A stretch of DNA of 11,672 nucleotides from Candidatus Magasanikiibacteriota bacterium (GTDB taxonomy: Bacteria > Patescibacteriota > Patescibacteriia > Magasanikbacterales > UBA10003), in assembly GCA_026396495.1 (NCBI GenBank), contig JAPLWR010000091.1, positions 10,014 through 21,685 of the forward strand, read 5' to 3'. Positions 4,677 to 11,672 of this stretch are shown here, piece by piece. How positions within the stretch are numbered: the first letter of the stretch is position 1; every line of letters begins with the position of its first letter. The position numbers and the translations under genes were made by a program. A model generated the notes under the pieces. That model did no database searches. It worked only from the letters and a program-made list of their open reading frames with translations, and was not told the DNA's origin.

Positions 4677-5658
4677 AAAATATTTCTTTAGTACAAAAAG
4701 GTACAACCTCTGCAATATCTTTGGAATTAGTTAGGAGCATTATTAACCTATCTACTCCCAAGGCAATCCCCGCGCATTCTGGCACGCCACTTTTAAGCGC
4801 TTGTAAAAAATCTTCATCAATCTCACGTTTCACTAAACCCTTTTTTTCTTGTTCTTTTTGATCTTCTAAAAATCTTTTTTCTTGTTCTACTGCGTCAGTT
4901 AATTCTCCATAAGCATTGGCAATTTCTAAACCACCAATATATAATTCAAAACGTTCAGCATAACGAGGATCTTCTTTTTTGATCCTAGACATGGCAGCCA
5001 TGGATACAGGAAAATCATAAAGAAAAACCGGCTGGTGACTTTCTGAAAAACGTAATTCTATTTCTGTTAAAAAGATCTTAAAAAATAAATCTTCCCAGGA
5101 ATCATCCTCTGTTACAGTGTAACCTTTTTTCAGAACTAGTGTCCGCATTGTATCATAAGTTAGGTAATTATTCAAGTCCACCCCAGCATACTTGGCCCAA
5201 GCCTCTTGCATGGACATTCTAATCCAAGGACTTATCAAATTAATTTCCTTTCCCTGGTAATTAATTACTGTTTGCTGATTAGAAATAAATCTTACTAACT
5301 TTTCTACTTGATCCATTAAATTAAAATAATTTATCCCCGTCTCATACCATTCTAAAAGTGTAAATTCTGGATTATGATTTTCATTCCAGGGTTCATTATT
5401 TCTAAAACATTTACTCATTTGATAAATCTTTGGTAAGCCGGCCACTAATATTTTTTTCAAAGCAAATTCAGGATTACGCAAAATAGTTTCAAAAATGTCC
5501 AAATTCGGCTCCATATTTGGCTTGGCTACTAAAAGTGGAGAATCTATTTCTACATAACCTTTTTCAGCAAAAAAACCTCTAATTTTACTTAAAAAAACCG
5601 ATCTTTGAATCAGGTTGTTTTTAATTTTTTCTTGAGTTTTTATCTCTTGCCAACGCAT
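4675..5658 (-). CDS. epmA: EpmA-like EF-P--lysine ligase (GenX/PoxA)
   Basis: A class II lysyl-tRNA synthetase paralogue that activates (R)-beta-lysine with ATP and transfers it to the conserved lysine of EF-P. It is 327 aa, close to the 325 aa of E. coli EpmA, and begins at the catalytic domain without the N-terminal OB anticodon-binding domain of true LysRS. Motif 2 is FRNNEPWNENHNPEFTLLEW (85-104). The block FELYIGGLEIANAYGELTD (237-255) and motif 3 GIALGVDRLIML (297-308) follow. Ala299 in ALGVDR matches the alanine typical of EpmA, where LysRS has glycine. NPE (62-64) replaces the SPE of E. coli. efp lies next downstream, supporting function. No EpmB-like lysine 2,3-aminomutase is in the window, so the amino acid attached is unknown. 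A truncated LysRS is the alternative but less likely. Confidence 0.9.
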   Translation of the reverse strand: MRWQEIKTQEKIKNNLIQRSVFLSKIRGFFAEKGYVEIDSPLLVAKPNMEPNLDIFETILRNPEFALKKILVAGLPKIYQMSKCFRNNEPWNENHNPEFTLLEWYETGINYFNLMDQVEKLVRFISNQQTVINYQGKEINLISPWIRMSMQEAWAKYAGVDLNNYLTYDTMRTLVLKKGYTVTEDDSWEDLFFKIFLTEIELRFSESHQPVFLYDFPVSMAAMSRIKKEDPRYAERFELYIGGLEIANAYGELTDAVEQEKRFLEDQKEQEKKGLVKREIDEDFLQALKSGVPECAGIALGVDRLIMLLTNSKDIAEVVPFCTKEIF

Positions 5659-5674
5659 ATTTATGAATTAGAGA

Positions 5675-5743
5675 GAAGGTTCTTTATCTATTTTTGCCGA
5701 CGCGGCGACAAGTCCGCAGCAAAAAAATAGATAAAGAACCTTC
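5675..5743. repeat. Long inverted repeat (23-25-base arms) upstream of epmA
   Basis: 5675-5697 begins GAAGGTTCTTTATCTA and its near-perfect complement ends at 5743 (5719-5743, TAGATAAAGAACCTTC). The arms differ only in the length of an A/T run (5 against 7). The loop (5698-5718) contains a further GCGG/CCGC pair. It starts 16 bases upstream of the epmA ATG on the minus strand. It could be a MITE-like insertion, a very stable 5' leader hairpin, or a back-up terminator behind rpsR. Confidence 0.7.
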
Positions 5744-5768
5744 AAAATCAGAATAGAAATAACTATCT

Positions 5769-5795
5769 AAAAGGCAGGTCTTTGACCTGCCTTTT
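5769..5795 (-). terminator. Intrinsic terminator of rpsF-ssb-rpsR
   Basis: AAAAGGCAGGTC (5769-5780) and GACCTGCCTTTT (5784-5795) form a perfect 12-bp stem with a 3-base loop. On the minus strand it ends in CCTTTTAGATAG, 9 bases past the rpsR stop. It is symmetrical, so it could act both ways. It separates the ribosomal operon from epmA-efp, which therefore need their own promoter or read-through. Confidence 0.85.
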
Positions 5796-5804
5796 ATGAT
5801 TTGA

Positions 5805-6026
5805 TTATTCTGGAATGTAAGGAAGCAAAGACATTTCTCTGGCACGTTTGATTGCTCTAGCAGACTTTCTTTGGTGCATAGAACATAAACCACTGCGACG
5901 TTTTGGAGCGATCTTCATAAAAGAAGAAACAAAGCGCTTCAAAATTGCCACGTTGCGATAATCTATATCTTCAATGTTGTTTAAACAAAAGTAACAAACT
6001 TTCTTTTTTTTGACTGGTTTTTTCAT
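5805..6026 (-). CDS. rpsR: 30S ribosomal protein bS18
   Basis: S18 binds the platform of the 30S subunit with S6 and contacts 16S rRNA. The 73-aa protein has the basic N-terminus (MKKPVKKKK), a central IDYRNVAILKRFV block, and the signature KIAPKRRSGLCSMHQRKSARAIKRAR. It is the zinc-type variant: C11 and C14 (CYFC) with C48 and H51 (CSMH) are placed to bind a metal. Last gene of the rpsF-ssb-rpsR operon, 7 bases after ssb and followed by a strong terminator. The ATG at 6026 has no Shine-Dalgarno, so coupling to ssb translation is likely. Confidence 0.97.
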   Translation of the reverse strand: MKKPVKKKKVCYFCLNNIEDIDYRNVAILKRFVSSFMKIAPKRRSGLCSMHQRKSARAIKRAREMSLLPYIPE

Positions 6027-6033
6027 AAGTTAT

Positions 6034-6504
6034 TTAAAATGGAATGTCTTCTAATTTAATTTCTTCTTCTTGAGCACTGACCTGGATAACTGGCATACTC
6101 TGATCTTTATTCTGATTCTGTACTTGAGGAGCAACTGGACGAGGAGCAAAATTGCTAGCTCCACCTTCTTTATTTGGAGCGCGATCCAACATGATTAAAT
6201 TTTCAGCAATAATTTCTGTACGATTTCTTTTAACTCCATCTTGACCCACCCAATCTCTGGTCTTTAATCTGCCTTCCACATAAACTTTTCTACCCTTGGC
6301 TAAATATTGACCACAAATTTCGGCTAATTTACCCCAGACAACAATGTTATGAAATTCTACATCTTCTTGTTTGACTCCAGCATCGTTCACCCAAACATTA
6401 CTAGTAGCCACACCTAGTCTAGCAACGGTCTTGCCAGTAGGAGTAGTCTTTACTTCTGGATCACGAGTTAAATTTCCAATAACCATTGCTCTATTTAAAT
6501 TCAT
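6034..6504 (-). CDS. ssb: Single-stranded DNA-binding protein
   Basis: SSB coats single-stranded DNA during replication, repair and recombination and recruits partner proteins. It is 156 aa. An OB-fold occupies about residues 1-108 (MNLNRAMVIGNLTRDPEVKT; VEFHNIVVWGKLAEICGQYL; KVYVEGRLKTRDW). A Pro/Gln/Asn-rich disordered linker follows, then the acidic tip ending KLEDIPF, matching the DDIPF tip of other SSBs that binds partners such as RecO and PriA. Its place between rpsF and rpsR is the common bacterial arrangement. A 101-base gap separates it from rpsF, longer than elsewhere in the operon, and includes a possible internal promoter. Confidence 0.97.
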   Translation of the reverse strand: MNLNRAMVIGNLTRDPEVKTTPTGKTVARLGVATSNVWVNDAGVKQEDVEFHNIVVWGKLAEICGQYLAKGRKVYVEGRLKTRDWVGQDGVKRNRTEIIAENLIMLDRAPNKEGGASNFAPRPVAPQVQNQNKDQSMPVIQVSAQEEEIKLEDIPF

Positions 6505-6527
6505 AAAATTATATTTGATTTAAGCAG

Positions 6528-6533
6528 ATTATA
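6528..6533 (-). promoter_or_regulatory. Possible internal promoter for ssb-rpsR (-10 TATAAT only)
   Basis: A perfect minus-strand TATAAT lies 23 bases before the ssb ATG, inside the 101-base rpsF-ssb gap. No acceptable -35 box is found 16-18 bases upstream and there is no extended TG motif, so this is weak support. Confidence 0.3.
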
Positions 6534-6605
6534 AGCTCCGCTTGAAGTTTCGTCGGGCCTCACAAAAATAAAACTAAATTTTCTTTTTGAATTCAGCCCT
6601 AGAAA

Positions 6606-7136
6606 CTATACAATAAAATTATCTTGCTGTAAAATTTCATCAATTTTTTTATTGATATCTTCTAAATTCAATTCTTTCTTTTCTACTTTTTCCACTTTCT
6701 CTGTTTTTTCTACTTTTTCAGTCTTTTCTTCAACTCTTTCTAATTTTTCTGCCACTTTTATAGTAGCACGATGATCCACATAAGCTCTTTCTTGACGAGG
6801 AGCTTTGTCAAAAACAGAAGTGACAGCTGAAGTTTCTGTAGGAACAGGAATATCTTTCTTTAAAGAAAGCATGTAACGAGCCACTTCATTGTCCAAAATT
6901 AAGGTCTTTTTCAAGGTATCAACCTTATCTTGAGGTAAACTAAAAAATACATTTACAAAATAACCAGCCTTTTCTCCTTTAATAGGATAGGCTAACTTTT
7001 GTCTGCCCAAATCAGCAGTTTTAATGTCTTCAGCACCTAAGGCTGTTAAAACACCTTTAATATTTTCTATTTTGGCAGGTGATTCTGTCTCGGATAAATT
7101 ATGAGACAAGATTAAGAATAAATCGTACTTTTGCAT
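6606..7136 (-). CDS. rpsF: 30S ribosomal protein bS6 with charged C-terminal extension
   Basis: S6 pairs with S18 on the 30S platform. Residues 1 to about 95 are the S6 fold (QKYDLFLILSHNLSETES; LGRQKLAYPIKGEKAGYFVN; DNEVARYMLSLKK). At 176 aa it is much longer than a typical 95-110-aa S6. The extra part starts with a basic linker (PRQERAYVDHRATIK), continues with KVEK/TEKVEK repeats that should form a long charged helix, and ends in LNLEDINKKIDEILQQDN. A tail ending in a similar K-I-D-E-I-L helix occurs, from memory, in other CPR S6 proteins. First gene of rpsF-ssb-rpsR; a promoter with extended -10 lies upstream and the ATG at 7136 has no Shine-Dalgarno. Confidence 0.95.
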   Translation of the reverse strand: MQKYDLFLILSHNLSETESPAKIENIKGVLTALGAEDIKTADLGRQKLAYPIKGEKAGYFVNVFFSLPQDKVDTLKKTLILDNEVARYMLSLKKDIPVPTETSAVTSVFDKAPRQERAYVDHRATIKVAEKLERVEEKTEKVEKTEKVEKVEKKELNLEDINKKIDEILQQDNFIV

Positions 7137-7171
7137 AAATAAGACTAATTTGCTTTAAGTTAAGTGAGATT

Positions 7172-7200
7172 AATATAACACAAAGCCCAAATTTTGGCAA
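7172..7200 (-). promoter_or_regulatory. Promoter of the rpsF-ssb-rpsR operon
   Basis: Minus strand: -35 TTGCCA (7195-7200), 17-base spacer, -10 TATATT (7172-7177) with an extended TG one base upstream. The start site would fall near 7165, giving an untranslated leader of about 29 bases without Shine-Dalgarno. The -35 shares bases 7195-7199 with the divergent pilB promoter. Confidence 0.65.
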
Positions 7201-7223
7201 GTGGGCCATCTTTCTGTTATAAT
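7194..7223 (+). promoter_or_regulatory. Promoter of the pil operon, leaderless start
   Basis: Plus strand: -35 TTGGCA (7194-7199), 18-base spacer, -10 TATAAT (7218-7223) with an extended TG (7215-7216). The pilB ATG begins only 8 bases after the -10, so transcription should start at or within two bases of the A of the start codon. An 11-base palindrome, CCAAATTTTGG (7187-7197), overlaps the -35. Confidence 0.7.
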
Positions 7224-7231
7224 ACAGGCAT

Positions 7232-8953
7232 ATGTTTGATCAAAAAGCCATTAAAACTTTAATTAAAGAAACCCAACTCATTGATCCTGCCACTTTAACC
7301 AAAGCAGTGAGTGATGCAGACAAAAAACACCTCAATTTAGAGGAGTATGTTGTCACAGCTAATTTAGTTGATGAGGAAAAACTGTTTCAAGCTATTGCTG
7401 ACAAGCTCAATGTTCCCTACATTAATTTAAAAAATTACGAAATTAAAAAAAATTTACTCTTTTTAATACCTAGTGCTTTGGCGGTTTCCCACCAAGTAGT
7501 AGCCTTTAGTAAAGAAGGTGAAGAACTAAAAGTAGCCATGAATGATCCACTAGATCTACAAACCGTAGAATTTTTATCTCGCAAAACCGGCTTAACTATT
7601 AAACCTCATCTCACCTCCCCCGGCTCTTTAAAAGATGTTTTCAAAAAATATCATGCTACATTAGAATCTGATATCTCCATAATTAAGCCTGGAACAGAAG
7701 GAGAAAGCTCAGCCCAACTTAAAAAAATTGCTGAAGATTTACCTATTATCAATATTGTTAATAGTATTTTAGAACATGCAGTTTATGAAGGGGCTTCTGA
7801 CATCCATATTGAACCCATGGAAAAAGAAGTGATTGTCCGTTACCGTGTTGATGGCGTGCTTCGTCCTATCATGACCTTACCTAAACAAGTTCAGGCCGGC
7901 ATAATTGCTAGAATTAAAATTCTGGCCAATTTAAAAATTGATGAACACATGTTGCCTCAGGATGGTCGCATTAAATTAGTTTTACAAGACGAAAAATTTT
8001 CTTTGCGCGTTTCTATTTTACCAATTTACGACGGAGAAAAGATCGTTATGAGAATCTTACATGAAGGATCCAAGCCTCTAACCTTGGATCAATTAGGTTT
8101 CTTGCCAGATACCAAAAAAAGCATAGAAGAAAATCTGGAAAAACCCCACGGTATTATTTTAGTTACGGGTCCTACTGGTTCTGGTAAAACTACTACTCTC
8201 TATTCTATTTTGAACATGTTAAATAAGCCGGGAGTGAATATCTCCACTATTGAAGACCCAATTGAATATCGTGTGAACGGCGTCAACCAAAGCCAAATTA
8301 ATCCACGCGTGGGATATACTTTTGCCTCGGGACTGCGTTCTTTTTTACGCCAAGACCCAGATATTATTATGGTGGGAGAAATCCGCGATGCCGAAACTGC
8401 AGAAATTGCCATTCATGCTGCCATGACCGGACATATTGTACTTTCTACCTTACACACCAATGATGCCCCAACTACCATCCCCCGTTTATTAGATATGGGC
8501 ATACCTTCTTTCTTAGTTGCTTTTACTGCCAATATTATTGTTGCTCAAAGATTAGTTCGTAAAATTTGTCCTGATTGCAAACAAGAATTTAAATTAACCC
8601 AAGAAAATATAAAAGATCTAGAAAAAATAGTTGATCCCAAAAAAATGTTAGATCTGTTTAAGAAAAATGATTGCTTAAAACCTAGTGACCAAAAATTAAC
8701 TGCCTGGACATTTTACAGAGGCGCTGGTTGTCGTAAATGCAATAATGAAGGCTATAAAGGCCGCTTAGGTATTTATGAAATTTTAGTGGTTGACCAAGTC
8801 ATGGCTGAACTTATTAATAAAAAAGCTACTGTAACTGAAATTAAACAAGCAGCGCTAAAAGCTGGTTTTATCTCTCTCTTAGAAGACGGAATAATCAAAG
8901 CTAAAAAAGGAATGACCACAATAGAAGAAGTATTTTCCGCCGCCAAAGAATAA
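7232..8953 (+). CDS. pilB: Type IV pilus extension ATPase PilB (GspE family)
   Basis: Cytoplasmic hexameric ATPase that drives pilin polymerisation. It is 573 aa, normal for PilB. Residues to about 150 form the MshEN/GSPII_E N-terminal domain. The core shows an Asp box (SDIHIEP, 189-195), Walker A (GPTGSGKT, 313-320), Walker B with its catalytic Glu (MVGEIRDAETAEIA, E383) and a His box (TGHIVLSTLHTNDAP). A four-cysteine zinc element (CPDC 446-449; CRKC 500-503) is typical of PilB/GspE and absent from PilT, which decides between extension and retraction ATPases. It heads pilB-pilC-pilM-pilN. No pilT or pilin gene is in the window. The ATG at 7232 sits almost on the predicted transcription start. 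Confidence 0.95.
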   Translation: MFDQKAIKTLIKETQLIDPATLTKAVSDADKKHLNLEEYVVTANLVDEEKLFQAIADKLNVPYINLKNYEIKKNLLFLIPSALAVSHQVVAFSKEGEELKVAMNDPLDLQTVEFLSRKTGLTIKPHLTSPGSLKDVFKKYHATLESDISIIKPGTEGESSAQLKKIAEDLPIINIVNSILEHAVYEGASDIHIEPMEKEVIVRYRVDGVLRPIMTLPKQVQAGIIARIKILANLKIDEHMLPQDGRIKLVLQDEKFSLRVSILPIYDGEKIVMRILHEGSKPLTLDQLGFLPDTKKSIEENLEKPHGIILVTGPTGSGKTTTLYSILNMLNKPGVNISTIEDPIEYRVNGVNQSQINPRVGYTFASGLRSFLRQDPDIIMVGEIRDAETAEIAIHAAMTGHIVLSTLHTNDAPTTIPRLLDMGIPSFLVAFTANIIVAQRLVRKICPDCKQEFKLTQENIKDLEKIVDPKKMLDLFKKNDCLKPSDQKLTAWTFYRGAGCRKCNNEGYKGRLGIYEILVVDQVMAELINKKATVTEIKQAALKAGFISLLEDGIIKAKKGMTTIEEVFSAAKE

Positions 8954-8963
8954 CTTGTTTTTT

Positions 8964-10055
8964 ATGCCTCCTAAACAAATTAAAGAATCTTGGTTAAAAA
9001 AGATTTCTTTACAATTATCAACTATAAAATTTACCCAAAAGATTTTTTTGTTTGAAAATCTTCGGGTTATGATTAAAGCGGGCCTGTCTATTACAGAGTC
9101 TCTTTCTATTGTGGCCGCCCAATCTACTAATGAAAAACTGCGCCGCATTGTCATCCAAGTTTCTGCTGAAGTAGAAAAAGGTCATTCTTTTTCTGAAACT
9201 TTGGAAAAATTTCCTCAGCTTTTCCCTTCTATCTATGTGAAAATGATCGCCGCTGGTGAAGTATCTGGCAAATTAGATGAAAGCTTGAGCCAAGCAGTAG
9301 AACAAATGAAAAAAAGCTATGCCATGACTTCCAAAATTCGTGGTGCTATGGTTTATCCAATTGTAGTTATGGTGGCAGTACTTGGTATTGGAATAGAAAT
9401 GATCGTCTTTGTTTTACCAAAGATTCTTACCATCTTTGTGGAAATGAATGTGCCTTTACCCTTGCCTACCCGCATCTTAATAGGAACAAGCAATTTTTTG
9501 CTTAATTATGGTTTGTTTGTTTTAGCTTTTTTAATTATCTTATTTTTTGCCTTTTTAAGAGCCAAAAAAAATCCCAACTTTGTAAGACACTTAGACGGGA
9601 TGATCTTACACTTACCAATCTTTGGAAACATCTCTAAACAAATCAATTTGGCCCGTTTTTCTTTAACCCTTAGCTCTCTTTTAAAAAGTGCTATTCCAAT
9701 TATTGATGCCCTCCATATTACCGCTGATGTTGTCTCCAATATGCTTTTTAAAGATGCCCTACAAGATACTTCACAAAAAATTAAAACCGGCAGACCAATT
9801 TCTGATGTCTTAGCTGAATACCCCAAACTCTTCCCCCCCCTGGTTACTCAAATGATTATGGTGGGTGAAAAATCTGGTACCTTGGAAAATTTATTAAATG
9901 AACTATCAACTTATTATAATGATGAAGTGGATCAAATTCTTAAAAATATTTCTACCATCATTGAACCTGTGATTATTTTAACTTTAGGTTTAGTGGTAGG
10001 CGGCTTGGCTGTAGCCGTCATTATGCCAATGTATTCTTTGTCTCAAGCCATCTAA
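8964..10055 (+). CDS. pilC: Type IV pilus inner-membrane platform protein PilC
   Basis: PilC is the polytopic platform that PilB turns to insert pilins into the pilus. From the ATG at 8964 it is 363 aa; a TTG at 8955 would add only MFF and has no better ribosome site. Two T2SSF domains are visible: the first about 28-150 (FENLRVMIKAGLSITESLSI; MIAAGEVSGKLDESL) and the second about 228-350 (LARFSLTLSSLLKSAIPIID; MIMVGEKSGTLENLL). Three membrane segments lie at about 132-152, 182-200 and 332-354. It begins 10 bases after pilB. The family is often about 400 aa, so the N-terminal cytoplasmic part is somewhat short. An eight-C run at 9832-9839 is a spot prone to sequencing error, but the frame stays open across it. 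Confidence 0.94.
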   Translation: MPPKQIKESWLKKISLQLSTIKFTQKIFLFENLRVMIKAGLSITESLSIVAAQSTNEKLRRIVIQVSAEVEKGHSFSETLEKFPQLFPSIYVKMIAAGEVSGKLDESLSQAVEQMKKSYAMTSKIRGAMVYPIVVMVAVLGIGIEMIVFVLPKILTIFVEMNVPLPLPTRILIGTSNFLLNYGLFVLAFLIILFFAFLRAKKNPNFVRHLDGMILHLPIFGNISKQINLARFSLTLSSLLKSAIPIIDALHITADVVSNMLFKDALQDTSQKIKTGRPISDVLAEYPKLFPPLVTQMIMVGEKSGTLENLLNELSTYYNDEVDQILKNISTIIEPVIILTLGLVVGGLAVAVIMPMYSLSQAI

Positions 10056-10066
10056 CAACAGTAATT

Positions 10067-11158
10067 ATGTTTCTCAATCCATTTAAGAAAGCTTTTGGGC
10101 TAGATTTAGGGGATCACTCTATTAAAGTTGTCCAACTAAAACAACGCCTTGTTAACAAGGGCCCATATCACTATGAGCTGGCTCATGCCTCTTCTTTCAA
10201 TTTGCCAGCAGGATTAATTGTTAATGGTGAAATTGTCCAACCAGAAGAAGTAATTCGTCTATTAAAATCTCACTTAACCCAACAAAAAATTCACTTAAAT
10301 AAAATTCCTTGGGCAGTTTCTTGTTTGCCAGAAACCAAAACTTATATCCAACTTCTAAACATCCACCTGTCAGAACCAAAAGAAAAACTAGAACAATCCG
10401 ACATAGAATCGTTAATCCCCTCTTATTTACCTTATGAATTAAACGAAATTTATTTAGACTGGCAAGAAATTAACCCTAATCCTAAAGAAGTAGATAGATC
10501 CGTCCTCTTAGCAGCAGTTCCCAAAAAAATTGCGGATCCCTATACTTATCTTTTAAATATCGCAGGAATTGTACCTTTAGCTTTTGAGGTAGAAGCACTA
10601 CCTATTGCCAGGGCTGTCATCAATAGACAAAAAGACTTAACAACACAATCCCGTGGTATCTTGGATTTAGGAGCCACCCGTTCCAGTTTTATTATTTATG
10701 ATCATGGAACAATTCAATTCTCTCTTTCTTTACCTATTTCCGGAGCCCAAATCACTGAGCATATTCAAAAATCCTTGTCCTTAACTTTTGAACAAGCAGA
10801 AAAAATAAAAAAAGAATGCGGCGCAGATAAAGGAAAATGCTCTCCTGAGCTCGCCAAAGTTTTAGAAGAAATCATTGACGACCTGGCTAAGAAAATAACT
10901 CAAGCAATCCAATTTTATAAAGTTCATTTTCCAGAAAAAAATACTCTAACCGGTATTAGGTTATGTGGGGGTGGAGCCAACTTATTAAACTTAGAAAATA
11001 TTTTGTCAGCCAAGTTAAAAATGAAAATAAGAAAAGTAAACCCCTGGGTTAATATCTACCCTAAGGGAGAAGAACCTATGCCCTTAGATGAATCTATCTC
11101 CTATACTACAGCCATTGGTTTAGCCTTGCGTGCCATTGAAAACCCCCTGACTATTTAA
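10067..11158 (+). CDS. pilM: Type IV pilus assembly protein PilM (actin-like)
   Basis: PilM is an FtsA/actin-like cytoplasmic protein that binds the N-terminal tail of PilN and couples the cytoplasmic motor to the membrane alignment complex. It is 363 aa (family about 350). The first phosphate-binding loop is FGLDLGDHSIKVVQL (10-24), the second is ILDLGATRSSFIIYDHGTIQ (198-217), and the adenosine motif is CGGGAN (300-305), the usual actin-superfamily order. The sequence starts MFLNPFKKAFGLD, like PilM proteins that begin with a short basic leader before the fold. It lies 11 bases after pilC and 4 bases before pilN, a tight operon. Confidence 0.93.
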   Translation: MFLNPFKKAFGLDLGDHSIKVVQLKQRLVNKGPYHYELAHASSFNLPAGLIVNGEIVQPEEVIRLLKSHLTQQKIHLNKIPWAVSCLPETKTYIQLLNIHLSEPKEKLEQSDIESLIPSYLPYELNEIYLDWQEINPNPKEVDRSVLLAAVPKKIADPYTYLLNIAGIVPLAFEVEALPIARAVINRQKDLTTQSRGILDLGATRSSFIIYDHGTIQFSLSLPISGAQITEHIQKSLSLTFEQAEKIKKECGADKGKCSPELAKVLEEIIDDLAKKITQAIQFYKVHFPEKNTLTGIRLCGGGANLLNLENILSAKLKMKIRKVNPWVNIYPKGEEPMPLDESISYTTAIGLALRAIENPLTI

Positions 11159-11162
11159 TAAT

Positions 11163-11672
11163 ATGAACAGCACTTTGAATCTCCTGCCTCCGGAAAAAAG
11201 AAAGATTCTTTATAATGTATACCTACTATACTTCTTAAAAGTTGTAGCCGAACTACTTTTATTATACAGCGCTCTTGTGGCCTTCTTTTTAATTTGGGCT
11301 AGAGTAGTTCTAGATGATAACTTAAAACAATTTCAAACCAAAACAACTTTGATAGAAGCGGAGAGTAAGGGCATAAATGAGCAGTTAGTTAAAATTAATG
11401 AAACCCTAAGACAAGCTAACGTAGCCAACAGCGCTTACATAGATTTGTCTAAAAAATTGGTAGAAATTTATAATTACAAGACTACAGGAATCACTTTGTC
11501 TGGTTTAGATATAGAAAAACAAACAGAAAAATTTACAGTTCAAGGCAAGGCCCTAACTAGACAAAATCTATTAGATTATCAAAAAAAATTAGAAGCCTCT
11601 GGTCTAGTCAAAGATTTGAATATTCCCATTTCCATGTTAACCGCCAAAGAAAATATCGACTTTGAAATTACG
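11163..11672 (+). CDS. pilN: Type IV pilus assembly protein PilN-like (3' truncated)
   Basis: The frame runs from the ATG at 11163 to the window end without a stop, giving 170 visible residues. It begins MNSTLNLLPPEKRK, the conserved N-terminal N-L-L-P motif by which PilN docks on PilM. One membrane segment follows at about 25-46 (VAELLLLYSALVAFFLIWAR), then a long coiled-coil-like region (DDNLKQFQTKTTLIEAESK and on). After that comes a small alpha/beta part resembling the periplasmic-side PilN fold (GITLSGLDIEKQTEKFTVQG). Its position straight after pilM, with a 4-base gap, supports the call. It is a single-pass membrane protein, with its C-terminal domain and any following pilO or pilQ outside the window. 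Confidence 0.88.
   Translation, partial: MNSTLNLLPPEKRKILYNVYLLYFLKVVAELLLLYSALVAFFLIWARVVLDDNLKQFQTKTTLIEAESKGINEQLVKINETLRQANVANSAYIDLSKKLVEIYNYKTTGITLSGLDIEKQTEKFTVQGKALTRQNLLDYQKKLEASGLVKDLNIPISMLTAKENIDFEIT

Noticed and set aside
4675..5658. Calling this gene lysyl-tRNA synthetase (lysS)
   Set aside because: No N-terminal OB domain, EpmA length, ALGVDR motif and efp as neighbour all favour EpmA.
9832..9839. Possible frameshift at the eight-C run in pilC
   Set aside because: The frame continues correctly into the second T2SSF domain and last membrane segment.
1..11672. DGR reverse transcriptase, template repeat, CRISPR array, tRNA or rRNA genes
   Set aside because: Nothing of the kind was found; no YxDD-type reverse transcriptase frame, no regularly spaced repeats, no cloverleaf-like sequences.

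Overview
The window looks like a chromosomal segment of a Candidate Phyla Radiation (Patescibacteria, probably Parcubacteria-like) bacterium. The core genes are A+T-rich (a hand count of 961-1020 gives 28% G+C), tightly packed, mostly without Shine-Dalgarno sequences, and short for their families. This lineage call is an inference from gene style, not from a phylogeny.

Layout. 1-383 (+) is the 3' end of a probable family 2 glycosyltransferase. 456-758 (-) is a small G+C-rich gene of unknown function with its own Shine-Dalgarno and terminator. 794-3180 (+) holds replication and repair genes: dnaB, a YbaB/EbfC nucleoid protein, and recR. 3313-3831 (-) is a second G+C-rich gene with a strong Shine-Dalgarno and its own terminator. 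Its Trp-rich C-terminus looks like the variable region of a diversity-generating retroelement (DGR) target protein. 4058-5658 (-) holds efp and an epmA-like EF-P lysine ligase, read epmA then efp. 5805-7136 (-) is the classic rpsF-ssb-rpsR operon. 7232 to the right edge (+) is a type IV pilus operon, pilB-pilC-pilM-pilN, with pilN cut by the window end.

How the genes work together. rpsF-ssb-rpsR and dnaB-ybaB-recR are housekeeping sets for translation, replication and recombination. EpmA presumably modifies EF-P, which relieves ribosome stalling at polyproline. The pilus genes encode the extension ATPase (PilB), inner-membrane platform (PilC), actin-like cytoplasmic protein (PilM) and its membrane partner (PilN). 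The pil and rpsF operons fire divergently from promoters whose -35 boxes occupy the same bases, and the pilB message appears to be leaderless.

The most interesting region is 3210-3998. A foreign-looking antisense gene sits between recR and efp, and the codons of its C-terminal 24 residues are what adenine mutagenesis of AAC/AAT template codons would give. No reverse transcriptase or template repeat lies in this window, so a DGR would have to act from elsewhere in the genome.
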